Shown: piece after piece, positions 1 to 9,204 of the stretch
How the letters are laid out: every line of letters starts with the position of its first letter
How positions within the stretch are numbered: the first letter of the stretch is position 1
NCBI GenBank assembly: GCA_021780625.1
Contig: JAJXYI010000202.1
Coordinates: 1-32,972, forward strand
Direction: 5' to 3'
Length of the DNA: 32,972 nucleotides
From: a bacterium
Lineage (GTDB): Bacteria > Verrucomicrobiota > Verrucomicrobiae > Opitutales > Opitutaceae
Notes under the pieces: model-generated
Told to the model about the DNA's origin: nothing
The model's input: the letters and a program-made list of their open reading frames with translations, nothing else
Databases searched by the model: none
Position numbers and translations under genes: made by a program

Positions 1-2250
1 ATCACGAATCCGTCGGTTTTCGATTTCTACAACAACATGATCCAGGGCGACAATGCGCGCCAGTGGCAGCGTTGGAACGCCGGATCCGCGTCGATCGAGC
101 AGACCTTCTACAGCAACCGCTTTGGCTACCAGCTCGCTGCGCACCAGGAGCAGTACCATAGCGGCCAGTGGAGCATCTTCGGCGGCCCTGGTTCTATCAA
201 CGTGGTGACGGATGCCTACAATATTGATGGCACGCCCAATGCGAACTTCGGCAAGCCCTTTATCACAGGCAATGGTCACTATTCGAACTTTTCGACCGAT
301 GAACAGCGCGACGACCTCCGGCTCACGACCTTCGGCGAAGTACGCGGCCGGGATTTCTTCGCGGCGGATTCATGGCAAGCTCGTCTGATTGGCACCCAGC
401 GCTTCACGGGAATGCTCTCCTCGGACAAGGACTATCGTGAAAACAAGAGCTGGGCGCTGTTCGCGACGGATCCGAGTTACAATGCCCTCTACAATCAGGG
501 CACGAACCAGACTCAGAACCTGCTGAATTACGCCCCGAACATCGTCTCGTTCCTGGGCTCCTCGATGGCGAACGCCAGCACGGCAAACGGGGCTTTCCTC
601 TCATATGCCCCGACGATCACCATGCCCACCCAGGGTGCGACTGAACAGTGGATCGCAAAATGGACGGCTCCCTCTTCGGTCGATCCGACAGCTCCATGGG
701 CCCCTCCGACGCAGGCAGCGGGCACCGCTATCACGACCACGAATGCGGACAATCCGGCCAATTATCAGGGATGGACGACGGTGCCAGTGCATGTTTTGAG
801 TGCCTTCAACGGCGATATCAACCAGCTCTACACCGGCGGTCAGAAGGAACAGACACAGGTTTCGAGCAAGTCTTTCGTCTGGCAGGGATTTTTCGCCGAT
901 GGCGACATCGTTCCCATGATCGGCGTTCGCAAGGACACGGTTCGGACTGCCTACGCCCAGCCCAACCAGAACACGAATGGCACCTATGACCTCATGGATC
1001 CAAACTATCGCGTGGGTTCCGCCACCGTGGAATCCGGCATCACGAGAACTTACAGTGTCGTCGCGCATGTTCCGAAACGTCTCATGGCCAAGCTGCCATT
1101 CGGCATGGATTTGAGCGTGTTTTACAACCAGTCGCAGAACTTCCAGCCCGGCTCCGGTCGTGTCGACGTGTTTGGCAATGCGATTGCGGATCCGAACGGC
1201 AAGACGCGTGACACCGGTGTCGCCATCAGCTTCCTCGACCAGAAGATCATCTTTAAGGTGAATCACTTCGATACCCGGATCTCCAACGCCAGCATGAATG
1301 GCCTTTCAACGTGGGACCTTGGCGCGTCGGTGGTGTGGAATTGGCAATTCGACCAGATCTACAAAAACAACTACGGCCAGGACTGGCAGAATCACTTCGC
1401 GCCGATCAACGGGCAGACGGTCGCACAGGCAGCCGCTCAACAGGCCGCAGCGGTCGCCGCCGTGGACCAGCTGATGGCGGACCCGATGGTGCAGAAATTC
1501 GTCAGTGCCTGGAAGGCGACTTATTCGGGCACTGGCTGGCAAACGGGGTCGACGAGCTATAATGCCCCCGCTGGTTTCTCGCAGACCCAGGATACCGAGT
1601 CCAAGGGCTGGGAGTATGAGCTGACGGCGAACGTCACCTCGAACTGGACGCTCACGGCCAACGCGTCTCACGCCACGGCGTTGACATCCAACATCGGCGG
1701 CACGGCGCTCAACGATTGGGTGAACCACTGGAATAGCTACATGCAGGGCCCTGCCGGCGACATCCGCCTATGGTGGGGTGGCAGCACGACGACGTCCCGG
1801 AGCGACTTCACGAGCACCTTCATGTCGGGCTGGGCGCTCGCCCAACTCGGGGCCGGTGCCGATGTCTCTGAACTACGCCCGTGGCATTTCAACGTGGTCT
1901 CGAACTACTACTTCAGCCGCACCTTCCTCAAGGGCCTGAACATCGGTGGTGCGTATCGCTGGTCCAGCCGCGACATCCTCGGCTACCCGACGACGCTGGA
2001 CGCGAATAATAACTATCACTTCGACCTGAATCATCCGTTCTATGGTCGGAAGGAAACCGCAGTCGATCTGTGGACGGGCTACGACTTCAAGCCGGGCAAG
2101 AAGACGAAGTGGCACGTCCAGTTGAACGTCCGCAACGCCTTCGCCTCGAAGGTGCTCATCCCGATCACTGTCGAACCCGACGGTACTCCGGCTGCGTACC
2201 AGATTCCGGAGCCGCTCGACTGGCAGCTCACGGTTCGCATGTCGTTCTGA
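1..2250 (+). CDS. TonB-dependent outer-membrane receptor, C-terminal part (5' truncated)
   Basis: The reading frame is open from base 1, so the N-terminal plug and signal peptide lie outside the window; 749 residues remain. The visible part is rich in aromatic and Asn/Gly/Thr residues in alternating patterns, typical of an outer-membrane beta-barrel. It ends in Phe (RMSF), the usual C-terminal signature for BAM-dependent insertion. The final segment (LNVRNAF ... PLDWQLTVRMSF) matches the last strands of TonB receptors. An Ala/Gln-rich stretch near residues 475-495 probably forms an extracellular loop. Such receptors import oligosaccharides or siderophores using TonB energy. The neighbouring GH74 and GH27 genes make a glycan ligand plausible, but that is inference. 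It is followed by two hairpins, one with a T-tract. Confidence 0.85.
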   Translation: MTNPSVFDFYNNMIQGDNARQWQRWNAGSASIEQTFYSNRFGYQLAAHQEQYHSGQWSIFGGPGSINVVTDAYNIDGTPNANFGKPFITGNGHYSNFSTDEQRDDLRLTTFGEVRGRDFFAADSWQARLIGTQRFTGMLSSDKDYRENKSWALFATDPSYNALYNQGTNQTQNLLNYAPNIVSFLGSSMANASTANGAFLSYAPTITMPTQGATEQWIAKWTAPSSVDPTAPWAPPTQAAGTAITTTNADNPANYQGWTTVPVHVLSAFNGDINQLYTGGQKEQTQVSSKSFVWQGFFADGDIVPMIGVRKDTVRTAYAQPNQNTNGTYDLMDPNYRVGSATVESGITRTYSVVAHVPKRLMAKLPFGMDLSVFYNQSQNFQPGSGRVDVFGNAIADPNGKTRDTGVAISFLDQKIIFKVNHFDTRISNASMNGLSTWDLGASVVWNWQFDQIYKNNYGQDWQNHFAPINGQTVAQAAAQQAAAVAAVDQLMADPMVQKFVSAWKATYSGTGWQTGSTSYNAPAGFSQTQDTESKGWEYELTANVTSNWTLTANASHATALTSNIGGTALNDWVNHWNSYMQGPAGDIRLWWGGSTTTSRSDFTSTFMSGWALAQLGAGADVSELRPWHFNVVSNYYFSRTFLKGLNIGGAYRWSSRDILGYPTTLDANNNYHFDLNHPFYGRKETAVDLWTGYDFKPGKKTKWHVQLNVRNAFASKVLIPITVEPDGTPAAYQIPEPLDWQLTVRMSF

Positions 2251-2262
2251 TAATACCGTCGC

Positions 2263-2341
2263 CGTGTGAAGCAGTGATTTGATAAGCGCACTCGTCGGAG
2301 CCGCGAGGCCCTACGGTTAAAAGGCTCCGCTGCTTCACACG
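2263..2341 (+). terminator. Two-tier hairpin downstream of the TonB receptor
   Basis: A perfect 12-bp inverted repeat (2263-2274 CGTGTGAAGCAG with 2330-2341) encloses a second perfect 7-bp stem (CGGAGCC 2296-2302 with GGCTCCG 2323-2329). The inner stem stacks directly on the outer one on its 3' side, leaving a 21-nt bulge on the 5' side. There is no strong T-tract, so it may protect the transcript 3' end or act as a preliminary terminator ahead of the hairpin at 2355. Confidence 0.5.
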
Positions 2342-2354
2342 TTTTCTGTCTGAC

Positions 2355-2402
2355 AGCCAGTTCCTCCCGATTCATTTCTGGGCGAACTGGCTTCTTTTTT
2401 TT
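2355..2402 (+). terminator. Rho-independent terminator of the TonB receptor gene
   Basis: A 9-bp stem, AGCCAGTTC (2355-2363) with GAACTGGCT (2384-2392), is followed by TCTTTTTTTT. Orientation and distance (about 105 bp after the stop) fit plus-strand termination between the receptor and the convergent LacI gene. Confidence 0.85.
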
Positions 2403-2456
2403 ATTGGCGGATTCGGTCTGGGCCCAGTCCGTCGGCGCGGGCTCCGGCGTCGAGGG

Positions 2457-3470
2457 TCAGTCCCTCCATACGATCGGCATGAGCGTCGTGGCAGGGAGCG
2501 TGGGGAGGCCGCTGAGGTTTGCGTGGAGATGGAGCATGAGGCGCTCGACGGCGTGCTGGCCGAGCAGGGCGTGCGGAGCGGCGACCCCGGGGAGGGCCGG
2601 GTAGGTGCCGTCGATTTCGACGACGGCGATGGCGGCGCGAGGGAGTGGCATCCGTTTTTTCCCGACGAGACAGGGACGGGGCGTCGAACCTGCAAACACG
2701 ATCCCGTCGACGGACTGGCGGATTGCCCAGGCATCCAGAGACTCGCCCTTCGCCGAACAGTCGTGCGAATCAATGCAGGGCAGCCTGAGGTGGTGGCATT
2801 CGAACAGATAGCCGGCCCTGAGCTGGTGAAGGATGGGGGTGCCGAACCGGGAATCGAGGCTGATGCCCGGACGGCGGCAGCCGGAGGTGGCGAGGCGCTC
2901 GATGGCGAGTTTTGAGGCCTCGCGGTAGTTGCCCGATAGCGTGTCGAGGGGCGGTTGGGGGTGGGGCGACTCGATCGCGATGGCGCAGAACCGGCTCCAG
3001 TCGAGATCGACGGGAGCCTGGGCGGAATCGGGCAAGCCGAGGATAAGCGCCGCGATGCCGCGCGCGCGGAGAATTTGGGCGAGGCGTTGGATCGAGAGCT
3101 GGCGGGGCCCGACGAGGAAGCACTCGAGGGAGCAGCCGTGCGCTTCGGCTGCGGCGCGAGCCGCGGCGAAGGTGGCCTTATGGCGGTGCGAGCGCTCGAA
3201 CTCCTCGCGCGATCCGAGGTTGGACACGAAGGCGAGCGGATAACCTGAGCGCGTGGTGCGGCCCAGACGATGGCGGTTGAAGGCGTCGAGCACCGGGTCG
3301 GGACGATAATCAAGCTGTCGGGCGATGGCTTGGATGCGCGTTCGGGTATGAGCCGGGATGGAGGGATCGTTGCGGAGCGCGAGGGAGACGGTGCTTTTGT
3401 GGACGCTGGCGACGCGGGCCACGTCGGCCATGATGACGCGCTTTGGCAGAGCTGGACTGGTATCGTTCAT
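2457..3470 (-). CDS. LacI-family transcriptional regulator
   Basis: A 337-residue protein. The N-terminal LacI helix-turn-helix is at residues 13-58 (IMADVARVASVHKSTVSLAL ... YRPD). It is followed by a periplasmic-binding-protein-like effector domain (LAFVSNLGSREEF ..., IAALILGLPD). I chose the ATG at 3470 because it directly precedes the HTH and because its ATGA overlaps the stop codon of the upstream LacI gene, which implies translational coupling. Longer in-frame starts read through coding sequence of the neighbour. LacI regulators beside glycoside hydrolases usually respond to sugars; the ligand cannot be read from the sequence. The effector domain is divergent and seems short toward the C terminus compared with LacI/PurR. 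Confidence 0.85.
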   Translation of the reverse strand: MNDTSPALPKRVIMADVARVASVHKSTVSLALRNDPSIPAHTRTRIQAIARQLDYRPDPVLDAFNRHRLGRTTRSGYPLAFVSNLGSREEFERSHRHKATFAAARAAAEAHGCSLECFLVGPRQLSIQRLAQILRARGIAALILGLPDSAQAPVDLDWSRFCAIAIESPHPQPPLDTLSGNYREASKLAIERLATSGCRRPGISLDSRFGTPILHQLRAGYLFECHHLRLPCIDSHDCSAKGESLDAWAIRQSVDGIVFAGSTPRPCLVGKKRMPLPRAAIAVVEIDGTYPALPGVAAPHALLGQHAVERLMLHLHANLSGLPTLPATTLMPIVWRD

Positions 3471-4546
3471 CGGGCGGCGGCGTGGATCGCGGGGGCAGAG
3501 GCGCCGTCCTGCCAGGCGCCGGGGACGTAGGTGACCGAGGCCATGGGGATGGCCTGGCCCTGGAGCACGAGGGCGAGTGCCTCGGCCACCTTGCATCCGA
3601 TCGCGTGGTGGTTGGCGAGAATACCCGCGAGCGACGGATCCGGATCGCTGAGCGCGAGGCAGGCACAGGCGATGTCAGCGGGGGAGCGAAGACCGCCCGC
3701 ACCGAGCAGGTCGCGAATGTTCGTCCAGTTGCAGAGCACCAGATCGATGCGGTGGGCTCGGATCCACTTCGCCAACCGGCGCCCAATCGCGCGGGTGTCT
3801 TCAGAATGTCCGAAATACAGCGGTGCGATTGGCTCGGCATTGTGCAGGTCCTCTGAGAGAAACAGGCCGCTCGAATACAGCCCGTGGGTATTTTGATCAT
3901 CGATACGACCGATGGCCATGCCGATGCGTCGATAACCCAGGCGTCGTCCGTGGTCGTACGCGGATCTCAGCATTTGCATCTGGTCGTTGGAGACCATGGC
4001 GGCACGCGGGAGCATGAACGCGGAGTCAATTTTCACGAGCGGGTAGCGATCCCAGTCGAACTCGACGAGCCGCAGGTGTGGCACGAACGCGCCGATGATA
4101 AGACCGTCGGTATGGGGCGACTCGAGGCGGCGTGCGACATCGGAAGCGGTCAGGGCTTCATCGCCGACGAGCAGGAGGTCGCATTGATAGCCCAGGCGTT
4201 CCGCCTGATGGCGTACGCCGGCGAGAAAATAGCGCATGTGGGCCGTGTTGGCGAAGGTGGCCTCGTTGGGACGGTTGCTGACGAAGACCATGCGCGGAGG
4301 CGCGAGCACGGCGGTGGCGTTGGAACGGCGGGCGGTGAGGGCCTGATAGACCTGATTCGGGGTATAACCGAGTCGTGCGGCAGCGGCCCGGACGCGTTCG
4401 CGGGTCGACAGGGCGATCCGGGGATGATTTCGCAGCGCCTTCGAGACTGTTGAAAAATGCACGCCCGCTTCGAGTGCTACATCCTTGATGGATGCCTGGG
4501 AAACCGACGCATGGCGGACGGGGTCGTGGTGCGGAATTTGAGGCAT
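3467..4546 (-). CDS. LacI-family transcriptional regulator
   Basis: A 359-residue protein with a clear LacI DNA-binding domain at residues 19-63 (ASIKDVALEAGVHFSTVSKA, then RLGYTPNQ). The sugar-binding-like domain starts near residue 85 (MVFVSNRPNEATFANTAHM). The start at 4546 (MPQIPHHDP) is preferred: the upstream in-frame extension is Arg/Pro-rich and unlike any LacI N terminus. No Shine-Dalgarno sequence is visible. The gene lies 77 bp after the AraC gene on the same strand and overlaps the next LacI gene by ATGA, so all three are probably co-transcribed. It shares a similar layout with that neighbour, suggesting an old tandem duplication or a heteromeric pair. Confidence 0.85.
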   Translation of the reverse strand: MPQIPHHDPVRHASVSQASIKDVALEAGVHFSTVSKALRNHPRIALSTRERVRAAAARLGYTPNQVYQALTARRSNATAVLAPPRMVFVSNRPNEATFANTAHMRYFLAGVRHQAERLGYQCDLLLVGDEALTASDVARRLESPHTDGLIIGAFVPHLRLVEFDWDRYPLVKIDSAFMLPRAAMVSNDQMQMLRSAYDHGRRLGYRRIGMAIGRIDDQNTHGLYSSGLFLSEDLHNAEPIAPLYFGHSEDTRAIGRRLAKWIRAHRIDLVLCNWTNIRDLLGAGGLRSPADIACACLALSDPDPSLAGILANHHAIGCKVAEALALVLQGQAIPMASVTYVPGAWQDGASAPAIHAAAR

Positions 4547-4623
4547 CGGAGAGGGGACAACCTTGCGCTGGGGTCGTATCGCAGCAAGCCGCGTGAGGTC
4601 TGTGGCGGGGCGTGATCGGCCCG

Positions 4624-5601
4624 CTAGGCCGCACCACCCGCATGCTGCGGGCTTATTCCTGGTTTGAGGCGGGCGATGGAGGCTCGGTACTGCCGGGGAG
4701 TCATGGCCATCTCCCGGAAAAAGAGCCGATTGAAATACGACTGCGTCGCGTAGCCGCTCGCCCATGCGATTTCGCTGATGTTAAACTCGTCGCGAAACAT
4801 CAGAGACGTCGCGTGCGCGATCCGGGCTCGGTGAATACTCTGGATCAGAGTCAGGCCGGTTCTGCGTCGATAAGCCCTCGACAGATGATCGGGCGTGCAG
4901 CCAAGCCACGCCGCGAGTTGAGTGACCGATAGATCGCGATTGGTAAGGTGCTGCTCGATCAGCGACTGACAGCGCTCCACCAGATGCTGGCTGCCCGAAG
5001 TCTTCACGTAGATGCGGTCGAGACTGGTTCGCATCCCGGCGAGGCAGGCCGCAAGGAGACTTCGTGCATAGTCGTCGACTCGACCCTCCGACGCGTGCAG
5101 CGCCGCGACGATCTCCTCGAGGCATTGGGGCAGGAAACCGCCATGGAGATGAAACCGGTCGTGGGGAGCCGAATACACCCGATGCCCTGGACTCGCGTGT
5201 CCGAAGTGGAGCGAGAATCCGTCGGGCCAGAACATGGTGATCAGAGTCAGGAAAGGAGTCTTCCGTTCGATCGTGGTCTCGGCATGGGGCATGCCGCGGG
5301 GCATGATGCAGACCTCGCCAGCTGCGACCGCGAAGCTTTCGAAAGGCATGTCAAAACGTGTGGAGCCGTTTTGCTGAAAGAACAGTTCTGGGGTGGCGTG
5401 AAACGGGGGACCGCCGGTTTGGCGAAGGCCGCGCAGCCGCGGTGCCCTGAGCGTGAGGCGTCCGGATGCGAGTTGCGCCCGGGCCCGGTCGACGATCTGT
5501 CGGTAGAGATCGATCCGAGCGCCGTGATCTCCCGACGCAACGGCGATCTGACCGTGCAGGTTTTGTAAAAAAGAATCGGGATTCGGCTCAGTCTTCGTCA
5601 T
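4624..5601 (-). CDS. AraC-family transcriptional regulator
   Basis: A 325-residue protein. The N-terminal half resembles an AraC cupin sensor (PPFHATPELFFQQNGSTRF, then VAAGEVCIMPRGMPHAE), which binds small ligands, often sugars. The C-terminal ~100 residues are a double helix-turn-helix. The first HTH is near DLSVTQLAAWLGCTPDHLSR; the second is in FNISEIAWASGYATQSYFNR, followed by the conserved MTPRQYRAS. The start at 5601 (MTKTEPNP) avoids an atypical 26-residue extension. It is divergent from the GH74 gene across a 308-bp intergenic region, making GH74 a natural target. It heads the AraC-LacI-LacI cluster. Confidence 0.88.
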   Translation of the reverse strand: MTKTEPNPDSFLQNLHGQIAVASGDHGARIDLYRQIVDRARAQLASGRLTLRAPRLRGLRQTGGPPFHATPELFFQQNGSTRFDMPFESFAVAAGEVCIMPRGMPHAETTIERKTPFLTLITMFWPDGFSLHFGHASPGHRVYSAPHDRFHLHGGFLPQCLEEIVAALHASEGRVDDYARSLLAACLAGMRTSLDRIYVKTSGSQHLVERCQSLIEQHLTNRDLSVTQLAAWLGCTPDHLSRAYRRRTGLTLIQSIHRARIAHATSLMFRDEFNISEIAWASGYATQSYFNRLFFREMAMTPRQYRASIARLKPGISPQHAGGAA

Positions 5602-5909
5602 GGCCGTAGGTTGGTTTAATTGGAAGATGGGTTTTGATAGGTAGAAGTAGACGCCCTCGTGGTCAGCCACCAGCTCCAAGATCGCCCCTGCCAGAGTGAA
5701 AAATCTTCCAAAACGAGTTTCCGGACCATTTGGTCACCGCCAGATGGATTGCGCTCTGACGGCTTGCCTGTCCGCCGCGGGCAGTGGGTCTTCGCGGCGG
5801 ACGGCATTCCGTGCGGGTTTTGTGCAGGCGGTTGGGGCGATTCGGCTTGAGGCGTGTGCAGCTCCCGAGCGGGGTTGAGGAGCATTTTTCCCCTCTGAAA
5901 TACGACACC
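5602..5909. promoter_or_regulatory. Divergent regulatory region between araC-like and GH74 genes
   Basis: A 308-bp gap that must hold the promoters of both divergent units. I see no convincing -35/-10 pair and no Shine-Dalgarno sequence next to the ATG at 5910. The one strong element is the hairpin at 5768-5804, listed separately. Confidence 0.5.
5768..5804 (+). repeat. Strong inverted repeat upstream of the GH74 gene
   Basis: GTCCGCCGCG (5770-5779) and CGCGGCGGAC (5793-5802) form a perfect 10-bp stem. One T-G wobble and one C-G pair (5768/5804) extend it, and the loop is 13 nt. It lies about 105 bp upstream of the GH74 start, so it could be a 5'-UTR structure or a regulator site. No T-tract follows, so it is not a typical terminator. 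Confidence 0.55.
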
Positions 5910-8900
5910 ATGAAGATCAAGGATTTCCATTTCCGCACAGTCTTGTGCCGAAGAATGCGCGCCCTCGGCCTGGCGCTCGCCGCCTGCGTCGTAGCCGGCG
6001 GCGGTGTGTCCAAAGCGGAGGCGGCCACGCAGCCTGTCGCCTATGCCTGGAAGTCGGTGCAGATTCAGGGTGGCGGATTTGTGAGCGGCCTGTTGTTTCA
6101 TCCGACCAGCCCGGGACTTCTCTATGCGAGGACCGACGTCGGAGGAGTCTATTCCCGGGATACCGGAGCGGGGCAGTGGACGCCGCTGACCGACTGGATC
6201 GACAGCGCGAATTCCCAACTCGACGGCGTGGTGGCCTTCGCGGTGGATCCGCACGATCCCAATCGCCTGTATCTCGCCTGCGGCCAGTACCTCGCCTGGT
6301 GGGCGGAGCAGGGCGTGGTGTTCGCCTCGACTGACCGCGGGGCGACCTGGACCCAGGCGACCCTGCCGGTTGACCTCGGGGGAAATTCGGACGGACGCAA
6401 CACGGGCGAACGGCTGGCCGTGGATCCGAACGACGGAAGTATCCTTTTTTTGGGCACCAATCAGAATGGACTCTACCGAAGCGCCGACCGCGGGGCGACC
6501 TGGACTCCTATGGCGGGGCTCACCGAGCAGAGCCTGACCTTCGTGGCCTTTGACCCGCGCGGCGGTTCGCCCGGATCGGCCACCCAGACGATCTATGCCG
6601 GCGTGAATGACACAGGGGGCAGTCCGCTCTACCGCAGCACCGACGGTGGCACGACCTGGACTCCCGTGGCGGGTGCACCATCCGGACTGATTCCGCAGCG
6701 CGCCGCCATCGATGCGACAAACGGCCTGCTGTATCTGACATTCAGCGACGTACTCGGGCCGAACGGAGCGACGACCGGTGCCGTTTGGAAGCTCGATCTC
6801 ACTGCGGGGACCTGGACGAACATTTCCCCGCCCGCTGGACAGGGAGGATTTGCCGGACTCTCGATGGACGCCGAACATCCTGCGACGCTCCTCGTCTCGA
6901 CGCTCGACCGCTGGTCGCCGCGCGACGAGATTTATCGCTCGATTGACGGCGGCGCGACCTGGAGGGGCGTGTTGGCGGCGAACGGGCAGCTCGACACGAC
7001 CGACACGCCATGGGCGACAGGGCACACGCCGCACTGGATTGGTTGCGTGGCCATCGACCCCTTCAACTCCGATCATGCCGTTTTCAACACAGGCTTTGGC
7101 ATGTTCACGACACACAACCTCACCGCAGCCGACTCGGGAGGCACGGTGGTCTGGACATTCACCGACAAAAACCTCGAGGAGACCGTGCCGCTGGCGCTGA
7201 GCAGTCCGAGCGCCGGTGCGTATTCGCTAGTCAGTGCGCTTGGAGACATCGGCGGCTTCCGCCACTCCGATCTTGATGCCACGCCGCAAGTCTCGGACCA
7301 CTTCTCCACCCACACTGGAACGAACGACTCGATCGACTGCGCCGCGCAGAAGCCTTCGTTCATCGTGCGGACCTTCAGCGATGTGGCGCGCGGGTGCTAT
7401 TCGACGGACTCGGGTAGCACGTGGACCGACTTTCCGTCGCAACCAACTATTCCGAGCTCGAACACCTATGGCATTGTCGCCGTTGCCGCGGACGCCTTGA
7501 GCATCGTGTGGATGCCCTCCGGCATGGGGGCCTACGTGTCGAACGACAATGGCTCGACCTGGAAGGCCTCGGGCGGATCGCCCGTGAACTCCAGCGACAC
7601 TTTCTATCCGGTGGCCGACAAGGTGAATCCGTCGAAGTACTACATCTTCGATTACTCGGCGGGCAAATTCTACCGGAGCACCGACGGAGGCGTCACCTTT
7701 TCGGTTGGTGCGTCAGGACTCCCCACGACCAACGGCGTGCCGGCCACGTCCTGGACGCTCGAGGGTGACATCTGGCTGCCCCTTGGCGACAGCGGCCTTT
7801 ATCACTCGGCCGACTCCGGAGCGACGTTCATGAAGATCGCGGCGGGCGTGTCGAACGCCTATCAGGTCGGCACGGGCAAGGCGGCGCCCGGGCAGTCCAT
7901 ACCGGCGGTTTTCATCGCTGGCGTGGTGAACGGAGTGCGCGGACTGTTTCGTTCGGACGACGGAGGCATCTCGTGGGTGCAGATGAACGATTCCCAGCAT
8001 CAATTCGGCTGGATGAACCAGATTTGCGGCGATCCCCGCGTCTACGGGCGTGTCTACCTTGCGACCGGCGGGCGGGGAGTGATCTACGGAGACATCGCCC
8101 CGCTGGCGATCCAGACTCAACCTTCCCCGATTGGCGCTGCGCCCGGTTCGAGCGCGACCTTCTCGGTGAATGCGACGGGTGCGGCACAGTATCAGTGGAG
8201 CAAGGACGGAACGGCGATTCCCGGGGCGACGGCGGCCTCCTTCACGATCGCCGCCGTTTCGGCCTCGGACGTGGGCTCATACGCCGTGACCGTGACGGGC
8301 CCTGCAGGAAGTCTCACCTCGACGAGTGCGACCCTGACAATGGCGACGGCGATCACCGATAAGCTCACGGGAATTTCGACGCGGGCCTTTGTGGGCACGG
8401 GCAACGACATCATGGTGGCAGGCTTCACGATCAGCGGGACCCAGCCGAAGAGCATCCTTATTCGCGCGAGCGGACCGGGCCTGACGGGGCAGCTGCCGGC
8501 CGGGACGGTGACTCTGCCGGATCCAGTGATCAAGCTGTACGATTTGGCCGATCCCTCCAGCCCGACGATGATCGGTTCGGATGACAACTGGGATTCGAGT
8601 GCGGCGGCGGGGGTGGCGGCCGCGGCGAAGCGGGTGGGGGAGTTTGCGTGGACGCCGGGAAGCACGGATGCGGCGATGCTCGTGACGCTTAGACCGGGGT
8701 CCTACACGGTGGAGGTGTCGGACAAGAACAACGCGTCCGGCATCTCGTTGGTGGAGGTTTACGATGCGGACACCGCACCCACGGCATCTAAGCTCATCGG
8801 AATTTCCACGCGTGCGTATGTGAAAACGGGCGCGCAGATCGAGGTGGCGGGTTTTGCCGTGGGAGGGGCGTCCTCGAAACGGTTCCTGATTCGTGCCTCC

Positions 8901-9200
8901 GGACCGGCATTGGGTATCGTGGCGCCCTACCTTGCGGCCAGCGTGCTTCCCGATCCGATGTTTAACCTCTATGCCATCTCGTCCACGGGGATGCCGACGC
9001 TGATCGGGCAGAACGACAATTGGCCTTCGAACCAGACCTATCGCGATGCGTTTACGGCAACGGGCGAGTATCCGTTCCCAGACGGCAGCAAGGATGCTGC
9101 GTTGATAGCGACCCTCCAACCGGGATTGTACACGTCGGAAGCGAGTGATGTCGCGGGAGGCGTGGGGATTGCGATAGTCGAAGTCTACGAATATCCATGA
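5910..9200 (+). CDS. Secreted GH74-family (xyloglucanase-type) glycoside hydrolase with Ig-like and C-terminal repeat domains
   Basis: A 1096-residue protein. A basic N terminus and hydrophobic core (residues ~15-35, ending AEA) form a signal peptide. Residues ~40-725 are a GH74 double propeller. It opens with YAWKSVQIQGGG and LLYARTDVGGVYSRD, has repeated Asp-box motifs (STDRGATW, STDGGTTW, SDDGGISW), and contains SALGDIGGFRHSDL. Asp76 (TDVGG) and Asp446 (LGDIGG) align with the two catalytic Asp of GH74 as I recall the family. GH74 enzymes cleave beta-1,4 backbones of xyloglucan by inversion. Residues ~731-815 are an Ig-like domain; two homologous ~140-residue repeats start near 816 and 960 (GISTRAFV / GISTRAYV). 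The start at 5910 gives a proper signal peptide; earlier in-frame starts do not. Substrate is inferred from family only. Confidence 0.85.
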   Translation: MKIKDFHFRTVLCRRMRALGLALAACVVAGGGVSKAEAATQPVAYAWKSVQIQGGGFVSGLLFHPTSPGLLYARTDVGGVYSRDTGAGQWTPLTDWIDSANSQLDGVVAFAVDPHDPNRLYLACGQYLAWWAEQGVVFASTDRGATWTQATLPVDLGGNSDGRNTGERLAVDPNDGSILFLGTNQNGLYRSADRGATWTPMAGLTEQSLTFVAFDPRGGSPGSATQTIYAGVNDTGGSPLYRSTDGGTTWTPVAGAPSGLIPQRAAIDATNGLLYLTFSDVLGPNGATTGAVWKLDLTAGTWTNISPPAGQGGFAGLSMDAEHPATLLVSTLDRWSPRDEIYRSIDGGATWRGVLAANGQLDTTDTPWATGHTPHWIGCVAIDPFNSDHAVFNTGFGMFTTHNLTAADSGGTVVWTFTDKNLEETVPLALSSPSAGAYSLVSALGDIGGFRHSDLDATPQVSDHFSTHTGTNDSIDCAAQKPSFIVRTFSDVARGCYSTDSGSTWTDFPSQPTIPSSNTYGIVAVAADALSIVWMPSGMGAYVSNDNGSTWKASGGSPVNSSDTFYPVADKVNPSKYYIFDYSAGKFYRSTDGGVTFSVGASGLPTTNGVPATSWTLEGDIWLPLGDSGLYHSADSGATFMKIAAGVSNAYQVGTGKAAPGQSIPAVFIAGVVNGVRGLFRSDDGGISWVQMNDSQHQFGWMNQICGDPRVYGRVYLATGGRGVIYGDIAPLAIQTQPSPIGAAPGSSATFSVNATGAAQYQWSKDGTAIPGATAASFTIAAVSASDVGSYAVTVTGPAGSLTSTSATLTMATAITDKLTGISTRAFVGTGNDIMVAGFTISGTQPKSILIRASGPGLTGQLPAGTVTLPDPVIKLYDLADPSSPTMIGSDDNWDSSAAAGVAAAAKRVGEFAWTPGSTDAAMLVTLRPGSYTVEVSDKNNASGISLVEVYDADTAPTASKLIGISTRAYVKTGAQIEVAGFAVGGASSKRFLIRASGPALGIVAPYLAASVLPDPMFNLYAISSTGMPTLIGQNDNWPSNQTYRDAFTATGEYPFPDGSKDAALIATLQPGLYTSEASDVAGGVGIAIVEVYEYP

Positions 9201-9204
9201 GGGC

